Source: Henricia sp. BOLD:AAB3569
Taxonomy: Eukaryota; Echinodermata; Asteroidea; Spinulosida; Echinasteridae
Length of the DNA stretch: 64,000 nt
Reading direction: 5' to 3'
NCBI GenBank assembly: GCA_037783545.1
Contig: JBBELK010000387.1
Location: 1,922,001-1,986,000 of the forward strand
Part shown: positions 33,501-44,600 of the stretch, in pieces
How positions within the stretch are numbered: the stretch's first letter is position 1
How the letters are laid out: every line of letters begins with the position of its first letter
Translations under genes and position numbers: made by a program
Notes under the pieces: model-generated
What the model was told of the DNA's origin: nothing
Seen by the model: the letters and a program-made list of their open reading frames with translations, nothing else
The model's database searches: none

Positions 33501-36500
33501 CTGTCTCGTCACCAGTGACTCCAGTTTGTTGTTCATCTCCGACTGTTGCCGTTCGTTTTGTCGTTTTCGGCAAGTTTTTCACAGTGAAAGTCATTTTGGG
33601 ATAGATGATGTCATTATTGTAGATACTGTGGGTACGAAAAACGACAAAATAATCAAATTTCGGCCATTCAACACCGGCTAGCTCGGTGGTCGAGTGGTTA
33701 AGACGTCTGCCTTGTATGCAGGAGGTCGTGGGTTCCAGTCCCACCAGAGCACGCTATGAAGTTTTTCATAGTGTCTCAGGAAAGCACCGAGTATACAGTG
33801 TTAATAATTACGTCGGGTAAGGGCAAAACAAACCTTAATTAACTTTTATCAAAACAAGAAACCAAAATGTCATACCTTTCTTTTGTGATGAGGCTCAGTT
33901 TAGCCATCTGATCAATAACGCTTGGTTCCAATGGTGAGCCTAACTCCTTCATGTGCATGTCACGTAGAGCAGACGCCCAAATCCCGTTGGCTTTCTCTTG
34001 TAGTATCTACAGAATCAACAAAGGGTAAACAATTCTGCTCACTTAGGGGCCGTGTCCAAGTTGTCGACGTTTTCACGATTCTACAAAATAGAGGAAGGGG
34101 AAGGGGAAGGGGGGTCGAGGGCTGCAAAGGCCTTCAGAAGCACTGTAAAATGTTGACGCTTCATGGTAGTGGGGTAGGGAGGGGGATCTTGAAAAATACT
34201 ACGCTCTGTAGAACTGTGAAAATGTTGACAACTTTGGATGGCCGCTGAAATATTTAACAAATATTAAAGACACAGGCTCTTCATGCCTTTGCTATGAAGC
34301 TGCGTATTTCATGGCACGAAATTGGCGTGCACGCATTGCTGACGAGCCTGTGCCTCTAAGTCATATCTTCATTCGATGAAGAGACGACTTAATTCAAAGA
34401 AGCAAATTTGTAATGTGAACGCCGTTTTTGTTCAATGAATAATTTGGCAGGCCTTTTCACGTGTGTGCATCAAGTGTCAAGCGTCTGGCAAGCGTTGTTT
34501 TTTGACGCACTGCTCATGTGCAAATGGCGCAATTAAAAACCACACAGAACATCGAGAGCGTCAGACACTTGACTCGGGCACACAAACTGAGAAAATAGAA
34601 CTATGGCATACCTTTTGCACCCAATCTGTGGTGGCGCTGTTCAGTTGTGGAGATGGCGGTCCAGAGTCGACTTCAGGTTTGCGAGTGTTGAAACCGACTG
34701 ACGACTGGTCAGTTTTGGGTGCAATATTATTGTTTTCATTAACACCTGGTAATTAAGAGAAAATTATAAATAAGTGAGGAAAACATTAATAAATTTGTGT
34801 ATAAACCTCCCCCACCTCCCCCAAAAAACTTATAAAATTTAAAAAAAAAAAAATTTGTTTAAGTGAAAATGTTTTTGTACAAATTTTGGGTTTATAATAA
34901 ATTTTAGCCCCTGTAAATTTACCTTGACTATCAGTATCTGGGGCCGACATAAGTTTTTTGAAGCGCGGAGGAACCTCAAAGTTAGCCGACCACTCCTGCT
35001 TTATGTTGGCGGCACCTTTCGTTTTGCCTTTCTGTTGATGCGAAAACTGTTCCAATTGAAAGGCGTCATTGTTGACAGTTATGTACAAATGTTCGTCGGG
35101 TTTGGTCGACGCACTGCTCAGTTCTGTTGTTAGGCTTACACTGCGTTCATATTGCTTTTCGTCCCGCATTGAGCCAACGGATTGGCTCCGTTTTGAACCG
35201 AGTTTTCCAGACCACGGACCCGGATTAGGCGTGGACGTCGACGAGGATTTGGGCGCACTCATTTGAGGTGCTGATGATTTTGCCGAACGTGCAGTTGGTG
35301 CTGGGAGTTCTTTTGAGCTTATAGATGGCGTGGTTGATTTAACTGACGTCGTAGACTGCGCAGACGTTTTACTTGACTCTCTGGTTTGTACTGAAAACTT
35401 GCCTTGCTTTGACGTTGATTTTAGTGGCGATTTTGGTGGCGATTTTAGTGGCCACTTGGGATATTTCTTTACGGATGGCGAACTCGTGACTGGCTTTGCG
35501 TATGTCGTATGAAGAGGCTTGTAGAAGCTTCTCTGGGGTCGACTCTGTGGCTGGACTGCCCTCCTGAAATTGGGTCTACCATAACGAGATAGCTTGGTCC
35601 TTGCACCCCCCTGTTGGATTTCAAGCAAACAAAGATGTTAATTTGTAGTTGGAAAACGAACAAGAAACTTTTCTTTTTACGTAAAATATTGATCCAGTAA
35701 AGCTCTAATATATTACTTAGCATTAAAGATGTTGTTGTAAATTTATGGAATGTTTTATAGTGTTTAAAGAATTTTCCCGAAAATGGATTTTGTTTAAAGG
35801 AGTGTGACCAGATCACTTTTTTTTTACCCATAACTCCCCGGGACTTACCTTATGGGTCATGAGATTTTTATATCATAACATCCGTTATATTTTTCTGATT
35901 ACGAAACTGAAACTCCCGCGCTTCTAGGCCGCATATTTCCGAGGATATCGTCGAAAATCCACCGAATATTTGTAAACTAATTTTCTAGTATCAACGTTTT
36001 ACGCTGAAAGCCGACTCGATAGTTTTGTTCAATTTTGTACTGGAAATTTCGAATGTTTTCGGGTTTTTGGGACATGGGAGGTGTGTATGGGAGTTACTTG
36101 ATAATATTGGTAAGTTACATCGAAAACTATTTTCCAGAAACTCTGGTCACGCTCCTTTAAACCTAACAACCTGCTTTTTCGCGCTTAGGTCGACCGTTAT
36201 GGGTAAAAAAGGCGTATTAGGACGACCGACCGCATTAGGGCGACCGATAGCCGGTCGTCCTAACGCCAAGTGCTTCAAAAACCATCTTTATTAGGTCAAA
36301 AACCATTTTTATTAGGTTCTTAACCATTTTTATTAGGTCACAAACCATTTTCGTCTAGGTCGCAAAACATTTTTTTCAAAGAATTAGGTCGAGAAAATGG
36401 GTGTCAATTCATGAGTTTCTTTCCGAAAATTTTGTGGTTTTAGTGGTCTCTGTAAGCACTCTACCCAAAACGGTCGTCCTAATACGGGAAAAATAGTTAT

Positions 36501-38534
36501 TTAACAATCATATAAAATACCTCCCCAAAATACTACATGTATCTACATGTACATGTATGGGAAGAAAGTTGCAATCTCCAATTTGGATGTGGGAGCAAAA
36601 AGGTTGGTGTAATCACTGCACTGTTTTATGGATTGGATAAATTATTGTGGCAAAACATTGGTGTTTTTTAAAAACAATATCCTTGCAAGTATACAAATTG
36701 AGAGCGTAAAATTTCAGATTGGTAATGGGAAAAATATGACAAATGATATGGTATCAAAATCTTAACACATGTGATCTAGACACGCTCCTTTAAAGATGCT
36801 TTGTAAAATTTTCTACGGAATATTTCGTGTTAATCCTTGAATTTTGACACTTGAATTTCTAAAATTTTCTAAGATCATTTCCAACTTTGGGGAAAGTATT
36901 ATTGTTTTAATAATGAACTTACCACTTTCTTTTTACTTTTTTGCCGACTGACTAAGCTAGTAATGTGCTCGATCGTTTCATCCGTAACTGCTTTGCACAT
37001 TGTAGCACCGTCGGGACCCCTGCAAGAGGAAATACATCAAACTTGATTTTAAGGGAAATATAGTAAGGCCAATGAAATTAGATTACTAGTTTCTCGTCAG
37101 CGCCCACATGTGATTTTGACTCTGTACCAAAAAATGTCATTATTCACAAAATTCATTATTTTGCAAAAAATTGGGAAAATAAGATGCAAGCGAAACGTTT
37201 CCATTTCAGTTGTGCAATCGCGATCTGTGTTTTGCAGCTTTTGTGTTTATAACCAGACATCTCCTTTGTCATTTCCCATGATTTTGTCATCTCAACTTGT
37301 TCTTTCAAACCAGTTACCCGGTATAACTCAGTGGAATTGATACTGGCACCAAACCATTTCTGGGCGAGTTTACAGCCTTAATAAATCAGTTTCTAAATGG
37401 CAGTTCGTGTATACATGTGTAAAGGTTATATTTACACATGTAAAAAAAAAAAAAATTTCATTATTGATAATTAATAAAAAAATAAAACCTCACAAATTTG
37501 ATAAATGGTTGACGAGAAACTAGTAATCTAATTTCATTGGCCTAATGATCAACTTCCCGATTCGTTCCCTTTATATATAAAAATCAACCAAATTTCATCA
37601 GTAGATTTTTTAACATGGTCATGATTTTTGTGCCTTATTTTGTGCAAACAAATCAAGTCGAATTTAATTTTTAAAAACTGACAAAGATTTGACCAAACAA
37701 ATTTTACAAAAATCTACAATAACTTAATTCCCCAAAACCCTCTGGCAATGAGAGATCCCTCATTTTAAATGTTTTTTAAAGCAATTTTTGTGAAAATGCT
37801 AAGCATTTACAATTAAAAACAAACACAAACAAACAAATACAGATTCTGCCATAGATTTTGTACCTTTGAAGCGAGACGACATGGGGAATGGATCTTAGAT
37901 ATGCCTCCAATGATGGATATCCAAACTCTCGGAACGGTAAAGAATCGCCAGTCAACTCGTGATAATCACCTGAAATGGGATGAATATCAAAAAAGATTTT
38001 TATCTCGCTTTGTAGAAAGGGCCTCACAAAGTCACATCACAATATTAGACAATTCACAATTTTTATTGAAGTTCATTTTCATTGACAATTTACGCATTTT
38101 AACAAGCATAAAACAGCAACCGCTTGATGAATTTTTTGCAACAAAAGTATTTTAAAAATCTTTTGCAACTTGTCTGTTGTGTGAAAGTGGTTTTAACTCA
38201 AAATATAAATTTTTTTCTTCAAGTGGCTGAACAATTTTTAAAATCTTTAATTTCATATTTTTCTGTCCAAAGTTTAATTGTTTTTCTATTTAGATCTGCA
38301 CTGGCTGATAACTCATTTAAAGAAAGCCAGAGATATTGTGATGTCTTAATCTAATTTCGTACGAGTTATTTTTTTAAAATTAGTTAGTTATTTCATCCAT
38401 GGTTATTTTATCCGGCAATTTTTGTATTAAAATGACCTACCCTGCAGCCGGTTAATGGCAACGCCGCCTTTTTCCGACGTCAACACAGATTTCAGGAGAC
38501 GATTCACCTTTTCCAGTTTTGAAGCTGATGCCAT
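24592..38534 (-). CDS. TDRD7: TDRD7-like LOTUS/Tudor germ-granule protein, 3' end unresolved
   Basis: TDRD7-type proteins act in germ granules in RNA and piRNA-related regulation (family knowledge). Exons on the minus strand: 38534-38441, 37969-37864, 37019-36923, 35610-34923, 34745-34612, 34006-33876, 33625-33491, 31404-30084, a probable 29618-29452, 27774-27456, 27055-26903, 26362-26267, 25253-25138 and 24665-24592. All phases agree, giving at least 1210 residues. Residues 6-95 form LOTUS 1 (DYHELTGDSLPFREFGYPSL) and about 374-445 LOTUS 2 (ANGIWASALRDMH). Between them is a Ser/Lys/Pro-rich linker. About 505-568 and 798-860 resemble dsRNA-binding domains (GVGDGSTKSKARVTALKDLL). The extended Tudor domain spans about residues 990-1210 (DFYIILIGDDYS, WLRVEVRSVQ, ECFLLDHGD, CKLAGSE, ELFDASDVS). 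The 29618-29452 exon is supported by phase, but its donor (GTTCGG) is weak. Reading past 24592 meets a stop within two codons, so exon 14 may be terminal. Human TDRD7 has further Tudor domains, not found here. Confidence 0.85.
24999..25112. mobile_element. MITE family X, compact copy
   Basis: This starts GGGGCCAATTTCACAAAGCG and ends near CTTTTGTGAAATGGATCCC, with CTTATCTTGGGACGTTGG between. It is about 115 bp, in TDRD7 intron 13, close to exon 13. Confidence 0.65.
25402..26063. mobile_element. MITE X interrupted at TTAA by MITE T1
   Basis: GGGATCGATTTCACAAGAG is followed by TTAA and a full T1 element (25420-25973: AAAGGGCCTGTGAC to GGGGCCCTTTAA). Family X then resumes with GACGAGTTCAATGCGTCCC and ends AAATCGGCCTCTGG. 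The intact family X copies show the empty site GTTAAGATGAG, so this nesting documents insertion at TTAA. Confidence 0.75.
26400..26900. repeat. Dispersed repeats in TDRD7 intron 11
   Basis: About 26465-26545 matches 24770-24880 and 44800-44890 (GTTGATAGCAATGGTAACAA-type). About 26585-26870 is a MITE V copy without clear ends (CCATGGGTGTTGAGATTTTG, TCCGGTTCCATAAAGCAGTG). Confidence 0.5.
27240..27460. repeat. GTGGGCGGAG repeat cluster
   Basis: The phrases TGTGGGCGGAGTCTGCATAA and TGTGGGCGGAGTCTTC recur several times between 27255 and 27425. A related reverse phrase, GCAGACTCCGCCCACA, lies at about 27950-27965. A short duplicate of the exon edge (GAATAATCATCTCCAAT at about 27368, compare GAATAATCATCACCAAT at 27457) lies between the Tudor exons. 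It looks like a decayed local duplication. Confidence 0.45.
28320..28450. mobile_element. Hairpin MITE family H, copy 1
   Basis: This is a near-perfect palindrome of about 125 bp. GGCTCGTCAGCAATGTGCG faces GCATTGCTGACGAG, and CGAAATACGCAGCTCCAT faces ATGGAGTTGCGTATTTC, around a short AGCAAAGGC loop. Copies: 33245-33387 and a partial one at 34266-34365. All three are in TDRD7 introns. Confidence 0.75.
28890..29338. mobile_element. MITE with GTGTAAAC / CCGAGCTC ends
   Basis: The left end has CCATTTACACTTTACGGTG and ACCCCGAGCTCGAGATTA. The right end has TTGATCCCGAGCTCAGGACC and AGTGTAAACACGGTGTG. The ends form an inverted repeat with further internal copies (GATCCCGAGCTCGGGATCAG). A poly-G tract lies just outside, at 28817-28830. 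Confidence 0.55.
29740..30072. mobile_element. MITE family V copy next to TDRD7 exon 8
   Basis: This is a reverse-oriented copy, with AAAGGAGTCTGAGTTTTCC on the left and TGGACACGCTCCTTTCA on the right. It ends about 12 bp from the 3' end of the large TDRD7 exon (30084). Confidence 0.6.
31483..32165 (-). repeat. tRNA-like tandem array, second family, minus strand (about 9 units)
   Basis: Minus-strand units carry CATAGCTCAGCTGGTAGAGC, TCTGCCCGGTGTGTCAGAGG and CCACTGTG, as in 15030-16100. The unit nearest exon 8 keeps a box-B-like GGTTCGAATC (about 31470-31480). The array lies in TDRD7 intron 7 in gene sense, and its 3' end is about 75 bp from the acceptor of exon 8. Confidence 0.8.
32750..32890. 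repeat. Short inverted repeat in TDRD7 intron 7
   Basis: GTTGCTAAGGTTACTGGGTC faces GACCCAGTAACCCTGGCGAC, with AACCAGTGAACTG inside. About 130 bp, probably a MITE. Confidence 0.5.
33176..33412 (+). repeat. SINE S2 fragment interrupted by hairpin MITE H
   Basis: The SINE body CAGAGCACGCTATGAAGTTT runs to ATACAGTGCTAATATACATT, then the hairpin element (33245-33387) follows. The SINE tail resumes with TTAAGGGCAAAATAAATCC. TTAA occurs on both sides of the hairpin, consistent with insertion at TTAA. Confidence 0.65.
33675..33835 (+). repeat. tRNA-derived SINE, family S2
   Basis: A tRNA-like head (box A region TAGCTCGGTGGTCGAGTGG, anticodon-like loop CTTGTAT, box B GGTTCCAGTCCC) is followed by the CAGAGCACGCTATGAAG body and a CAAAACAAACCTTAATTAAC tail. 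It lies about 50 bp upstream of TDRD7 exon 7 on the opposite strand to the gene. A related head fragment lies at 43370-43425. Confidence 0.7.
34043..34250. mobile_element. MITE with TTGTCGAC ends, copy 2
   Basis: GTCCAAGTTGTCGACGTTTTC at the left faces GAAAATGTTGACAACTTTGG at the right. It shares CACTGTAAAATGTTGAC and TTGAAAAATACTAC with 17672-17905. Confidence 0.65.
34266..34365. mobile_element. Hairpin MITE family H, partial copy 3
   Basis: The phrases ACACAGGCTCTTCATGCC, GAAGCTGCGTATTTCATGG and GCATTGCTGACGAGCCTGTG are present. Most of one arm of the palindrome is missing. Confidence 0.6.
35780..36800. repeat. Cluster of MITE V copies and a tandem-phrase repeat in TDRD7 intron 3
   Basis: About 35797-36165 is a diverged family V-like element (AAAGGAGTGTGACCAGATC to CTGGTCACGCTCCTTT). 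About 36176-36490 repeats the phrase AACCATTTTTATTAGGTC four or five times between GTCCTAATA-type ends. About 36497-36793 is a regular family V copy. Confidence 0.55.
37076..37543. mobile_element. MITE with 35-bp TIRs in TDRD7 intron 2
   Basis: AGGCCAATGAAATTAGATTA continues to CTCGTCA at the left. The exact complement ends ATTTCATTGGCCT at the right. The interior is AT-rich and non-coding. Confidence 0.75.
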
Positions 38535-41500
38535 GTTTTCAGCTTGCAAACGGCGAATTCACACAAAAACATCAACAGACTACACCAGTCTGAATGGAAT
38601 AATTTAAATGTAAGGTAAAATGTAAAGCTAGGTTGTTGTGTCGCAAAAGTGAATTATGATGCACGTCGCGCAGTAAACTGCTCAAAAATGCATGCGGCGC
38701 ATGCAGCTGGCACACCGTTGACCCTGGTGGCGCGCTTCCGGAAATATCGAATAAATTAAAACGTCGTAAAATTTGACATTATTATCCACACATTGTTTTC
38801 TAAAGAAATTGAACCCTCGAATTGACTTCAGTAATGTATAAATATTGTACCTAGTACACCAATATACAAAATTTAGGAAAACCTGACGTAAAAAACAAAT
38901 GCCATATTAATTATTGACCCAGTACTTCCGGTCATTTTCGCGCGGCTTGCGAGCACGTGTGCGAGCGTGTGCACTGATCGTTCTGCAGCTGTTTGTACAC
39001 AACAATGGACTGTTGTCGACTTATTGAGTGGAGCAAACGCGCGCCATCTTCCTTGGAAAATGTCTTGCTTAGACTGGTTACATAACAACGATTGCCAAAC
39101 AGTTAACCGGTTAACTAAGGCTGGATCCGAAATAGTGGCTTTGGCTGTTGCTATGCTGTTGCTATGGGCAGACAATGACAGTCCTTAGAAACAGCACAGC
39201 AGCAGCCACAGCCAGTTTCTGAATTAACCGTAAATTCCAATCCTTATAAGTTATAGCAATGGTCTCAAATACCCGGCCTTTAAAGTGGTTTGACCCAGGG
39301 TGTAAAACCATGATTAAAGATGGTTTTAAAAACATGTGTGCACACTCATTGTTTGCAATATGCAGATTACATTGGAGCATTGCGGATGTGCATTAGATTG
39401 AATTTCGAATTTATGGGATTAAAAATGTATTTATACAGTTTTTTGGGGGGACAACTGATACACTGGGCCTTTGAGAAATTATTCAAAAAAAACAAACAAA
39501 CCAATTAAGGGGGTCAGTAAAGCAAATTTGCTGTGAATTTATTTCACATACACGTGTATAGTTTTACAGTACTGTTCAAGAAAAATAAAAAGTACATTTA
39601 ATGTATGGTAACTATACATGTAGCAATATGTGATAATCCACAGCAGGGTCGAGTCCATCTCAAGTCCTTCACAAGTCCACCACAAGTCCCTGGATCTTAA
39701 TTCAAGTCACAATCTATTCAAATGAACTCCAACAAAGGCATTCTTTTTTCCCGTGTTCATCCTTTGCTTCTTGTTACTGGACTTTGTGATTTTATCGGCT
39801 CTGGACTTATAATAGACTTGTGATGGACTTGACTGCAACCCTGATCCACAGTGGAGATAGCAATGTACATTACTGCAATTTGTTTTCTTAATTTCAACAT
39901 CATTGAAAGTGGAATTTGAAAATTGACAGAACAAAGTTATTTTTGTTTAAACATTCAGTTAAAATAAACAATGTTGGTTGTAATGACTCAGACTCGAGAC
40001 TCGAGTCGACTCAAGTCCCAATTTTCACTGACTTGACTTGACTTGAGACTCAGACCTCAAATGACTTGACTTGACTCGACTTGTCTCGGACTTGTTCATT
40101 TTTTGACTCACATCTGCCAAAAATGAATTTGAACTTTTATACATTTGTTTTTCAGACTAACGCTTTCTTCTATAAACATGGAGCATTCTTGGCCAGAACA
40201 AACAACATACCTTACACGAATGCAAGATTTAGGGTTTTAGACTCATTTGGAAATTAGCTTTATTAAACAAAAATGACTGTTGTTACTACTTGACTTGAAC
40301 CAAATTGACCAACTGCCTGATGACTTGACTTGATTTGGGACTCGAAGGCCATTTGACTTGACTTGGGATTCGAGGGCAGTTTGACTCGACTTGACTTGGG
40401 ATTCGAAGGCAGTTTGACTTGACTTGAGACTTGAGCAGAGGGAGACTCGTTACAACCCTTGACTTGGGACTCAAAGGCAGTTTGACTTGACTTGACTTGG
40501 GACTCAAAGGCAGCTTTACTTGACTTGACTTGGGACTCGAAGGCAGTTGGACTTGACTTTACTTGGGACTCGAGCAGATCGAGGGAGACTTGTTACAACC
40601 CTTGACTTGAGACTCAAAGGCAGTTCGACTTGACTTGGGACTCGAAGGCAGTTGGACTTGACTTGACTTGGGACTCGAGCAGAGGGAGACTCGTTACAAC
40701 CCTTGACTTGGGACTCAAAGGCAGTTCGACTTGACTTGGGACTCAAAGGCAGTTCGACTTGACTTGACTCAACTTTGGACCCAAAGGCAGTTTGACTTGA
40801 CTTAGGACTCGAGCAGAGGGAGACTCGTTACAACCCTTGACTTGAGACTCAAAGGCAGTTCGACTTGACTTGGGACTCAAAGGCAGTTCGACTTGACTTG
40901 ACTCGACTTTGGACCCAAAGGCAGTTTGACTTTACTTGACTAATTGGGACTCGAGCAGAGGAAGACTCGTTACAATTCTGATGTATTATTCCCAAAAAAC
41001 TAAACTCCCTGGGTTTGTGAACAATAATTCTGTACATTAAGAATTCAATATTGCACAAAGAATAACTAATTATCATAATGTATGCATACTTTAATAACAT
41101 AAGGTTGCTCTTAACGACCACAAAGCTTGTAGGGGGCGTGTCCTACCTAGCAACAACTAATGTATGCAAAATAATTCCAGCCATAGAAATAAAATTTAGG
41201 TGAATGAAATAGCTCATCACTAGGCAATGTCACAAGAAACATCCATAAATTTGAATACATTACGAAAACGGCCTATTTTTACGAATACATGAATTTACAA
41301 GTAAAATATTTACAAATCTTTGAAGAGTACTTTACATAAATTTACATACATTTTAGCAGCTTGTTAAGTACGGAAAAGAATACACGACTTCTTTTAAAAA
41401 TTGGGAAATATTTTCTTCCACTATTCATGCATATATTTACATGTACTACAATTTTAACACACCTTGTACATATAATGTAACATGTAGCCTCAATTTTGTG

Positions 41501-41647
41501 TGAACTGCAAATTTCGGTGACTTTTTTTGTGCCAGATTTTGATAAAATGGCAGAAACAATGTTGAAGTTTGTTCAGCCCATGTGCCTTGTGCACTGTATA
41601 CTGTATTGTTTTTAATGTGCCTTAGATAAAATTGGATAAAATTATAT
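38535..41647. other. Intergenic region upstream of the TDRD7-like gene
   Basis: About 38640-38760 is comparatively CpG-rich (CGCGCTTCCGGAAAT) and lies just upstream of the TDRD7 start, so it is the likely promoter. Another ETS-like ACTTCCGG lies at about 38925. The open frames at 38873-39188 are not protein-like. From 39620 the sequence becomes repetitive. Confidence 0.4.
39980..40980. repeat. GACTTGACTTGGGACTCGA minisatellite
   Basis: A higher-order tandem is built from GACTTGACTTGGGACTC, AAAGGCAGTT and GAGCAGAGGGAGACTCGTTA blocks. The start is irregular (from about 39980) and the units are regular from 40310 to 40975. Apparent open frames through it are low-complexity. Confidence 0.75.
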
Positions 41648-44600
41648 TTAGTCTAAGAAAGCTCTCCTAGTACCACATTCACAACAAAACTTAGCATAAG
41701 AGACTGGGTACTGTGTTCCGCACTCGTGGCAGAACTTAGACCCTCGCCGACCGTCGATGTTTTCCAGACTAGGCTTCCGGTTGAAACTGGAACTCGAGGA
41801 GTGCTTTGAAGGTGGGTTTGGGGTTCTGGAATTAGGCGAGCTGTGGATTACACAAAATGATTCCGATTTGAGATAGATTACGGGATTGGAAAACTGTTAC
41901 AAACGGCGTTATCTCCATGTGTGATTGAGGATGTGTATAATAAAAACCAACCCGTGTATAAGTCAGCTCAGTACCTCATCTATGTTACATGTAGATAGAT
42001 TACAGGATTGGAAAACTGTTACAAACGGCATTATCTCCATGTGTGATTGGGGATGTGTATGATAAAAACCAACCTGTGTATAAGTCAGCTCAGTACCTCA
42101 TCTATGTTAGATAGATTACAGGATTGGAAAACTGTTACAAACGGCGTTATCTCCATGTGTGATTGAGGATGTGTATGATAAAAACCAACCTGTGTATAAG
42201 TCAGCTCAGTACCTCATCTACATTAGACAGATTACAGGATTGGAAAACTGTTACAAACGGCGTTATCTCCATGTGTGATTGAGGATGTGTATGATAAAAA
42301 CCAACCTGTGTATAAGTCAGCTCAGTACCTCATCTACATTCTGAGAAAACCACAAAAAACTGTGTACATGTTTTCAAGAAATTGCGCAAAGCCACCGTCC
42401 TATTTAAGCTGCATCCATGTAGCTGAAATTTCTGCAGACTAGTTTACCAACATTCTTCTTTAGATATATGTTATTCCCCTTATTCTAGGAATCTGTAAAA
42501 AGTTTCATCTTGCAAATAATGCTCTGGGTTTTTATTATTTTTAAGTTCAATTGGGAAATGTCCGACTGTATTTTTTTTGCTCGATCGTCACAACGTTGTA
42601 CAAACCTTTGTTCTTTTGCGGCTCGTACACGCTGATGGGGCAACATGTGATTAGACCCCGCCCTCCTCCTACCATAGCGATCCATGGAGTCTCCGTAGCC
42701 ATTGTTATCATACTCGTCTTCATCATCAATGTATCTACTGTGTGTTAGTACATGTGGATGGCATGTGGATGGCATGATGTGGTTAGTTGATGGTTATGTG
42801 TATTAGTACATGTGAACATGCATGTGGATATCATGTGACATACATGTGGATATCATGTGACATACATGTGATCGATATCATGTGACATACATGTGGATAT
42901 CATGTGACATACATGTGGATATCATGTGAATGGCATGTGATTAGTTGATGTTTATTAGTACATGAGACATGCATGTGGTTAGTATGTTAGCAGTAAAGGA
43001 GTCGACAGTTTAGTGGATTAAGACATGTGGACAACATGTGAATGGTATGTGGTTTAGTGGATATGGACATGTGACAAACACGTGGACATGAGGATGGCAT
43101 GTGATTGTCATGTGATTAATTTGTAGGTGATAGGGAGTTGGTAAAGAGTTATAAGCACATGGTTTTGGTGTTAATGGTAGACGTAATATGGATGATACGC
43201 AAAATTACACACAAATACGGTGAAATGAACAAAATGCATGCAATGTTAAAATGGTTAGAACGAGGGAAAGAATCAGAAAAGAAAGAAAAACAATTCTTAC
43301 AAATAGAAGCAGTACTTACGATAAAAAGGGTGGATACATTTATTAAAAAGCAGAAAGATAAGAGCATCTACTCTAGCATGCAGGTCGTGGGTTCGAGTCC
43401 CACTCAAGCATGCTAAGAAAATTGTTCTTGTCACTTGATACAAGCCATTTAGAAAAGGACCTTTTAGGGTCGGAAAATTTCAGTACAAACTAAAAAGTTT
43501 TCAACATATAAACCTCACATAAAAACACTCAGCTGGCAATGCTAACAATTTACATCGAGAAAAGCATAGACCGTAATCGAATAGCTGCCATCTTGTAGAG
43601 CAGTTTCTTTGTTCCGTGAAGACATGCATGGTTACACATTTTGTGCTTACATTGTTGACCAATTTAAATGACAAAAGTTGCCCTACAAGATGGCGGCTAT
43701 TCGATACGGTCTATTATCAATTGAAACTTATTGAAATGGTACAGTGCCATTTAAAAACTATAAATCTTTGAGTGTTTTACGTTGTAGATTACATTAGGTT
43801 TTGGAACATTCAAAATTGTTTTAAAATCGTACCTTTTCCCGCGTACACTGTCCCCGCTAGAACTGCGATAATTTGACGGCTTTTCCAACCGACGCTCGAG
43901 ACTGGCACTGCGCGCTTTGGATCCATTCACCATCCCGGGATCACCCGCTGAAACGGCAAACAAAGGAGCGTGGCCAGATCACATTTTTTAACTCCACTTT
44001 TTCCAATGGGTGTCGAGATTTCGATACCGTACCATTTGTCATATTTTTCTCGATACCATTCTAAAATTTTGCGCTCTCAATCCGTATATTTTCAAGGATT
44101 TCATTAAAAAACTACCAATGTTTTGTAAACTAATTTATCCGGTTCCATAAAGCAGTACAGTGATTACACCAACCTTTTTGCTTCCACATCCAAATTGGAG
44201 ATTGCAAATTTCCTGTTTTCTTCCCGTGGATAGTATTTTAGGGAGGTATTTTATATGATTGTTGGGTTAGAACGAAATCCATTTTCTGGAAAAATCTGAA
44301 CGAGCTCCTTTGAAAAAAAATTATAACCTGGTTACTGTAAGAAACGTAAATTCTGAACCTTACAATTTATCATATTATTTGTTACCTTGTTTGGTCCTTG
44401 CCCGGCCCGGTGGTGTCCGATCATTAATACTCATGTTACCGTACTGACTCTCAATTTGTGTTGATGAGCCCGAACCAGCCCTGCCTGTCCGCAATGCCGG
44501 ACCAGCCCTTGGTTGAACAATTTGTCGCTTCTTGGTTCCTGGTAAAGGTGGCTTGTACTGCAGCAAGCACAAAGATATCAAATATAATACAATTTTCCTA

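Noticed and set aside
38873-39188. Overlapping open frames of 73 and 100 codons upstream of the TDRD7-like gene
   Set aside because: Composition is not protein-like and they lie in the probable promoter region.
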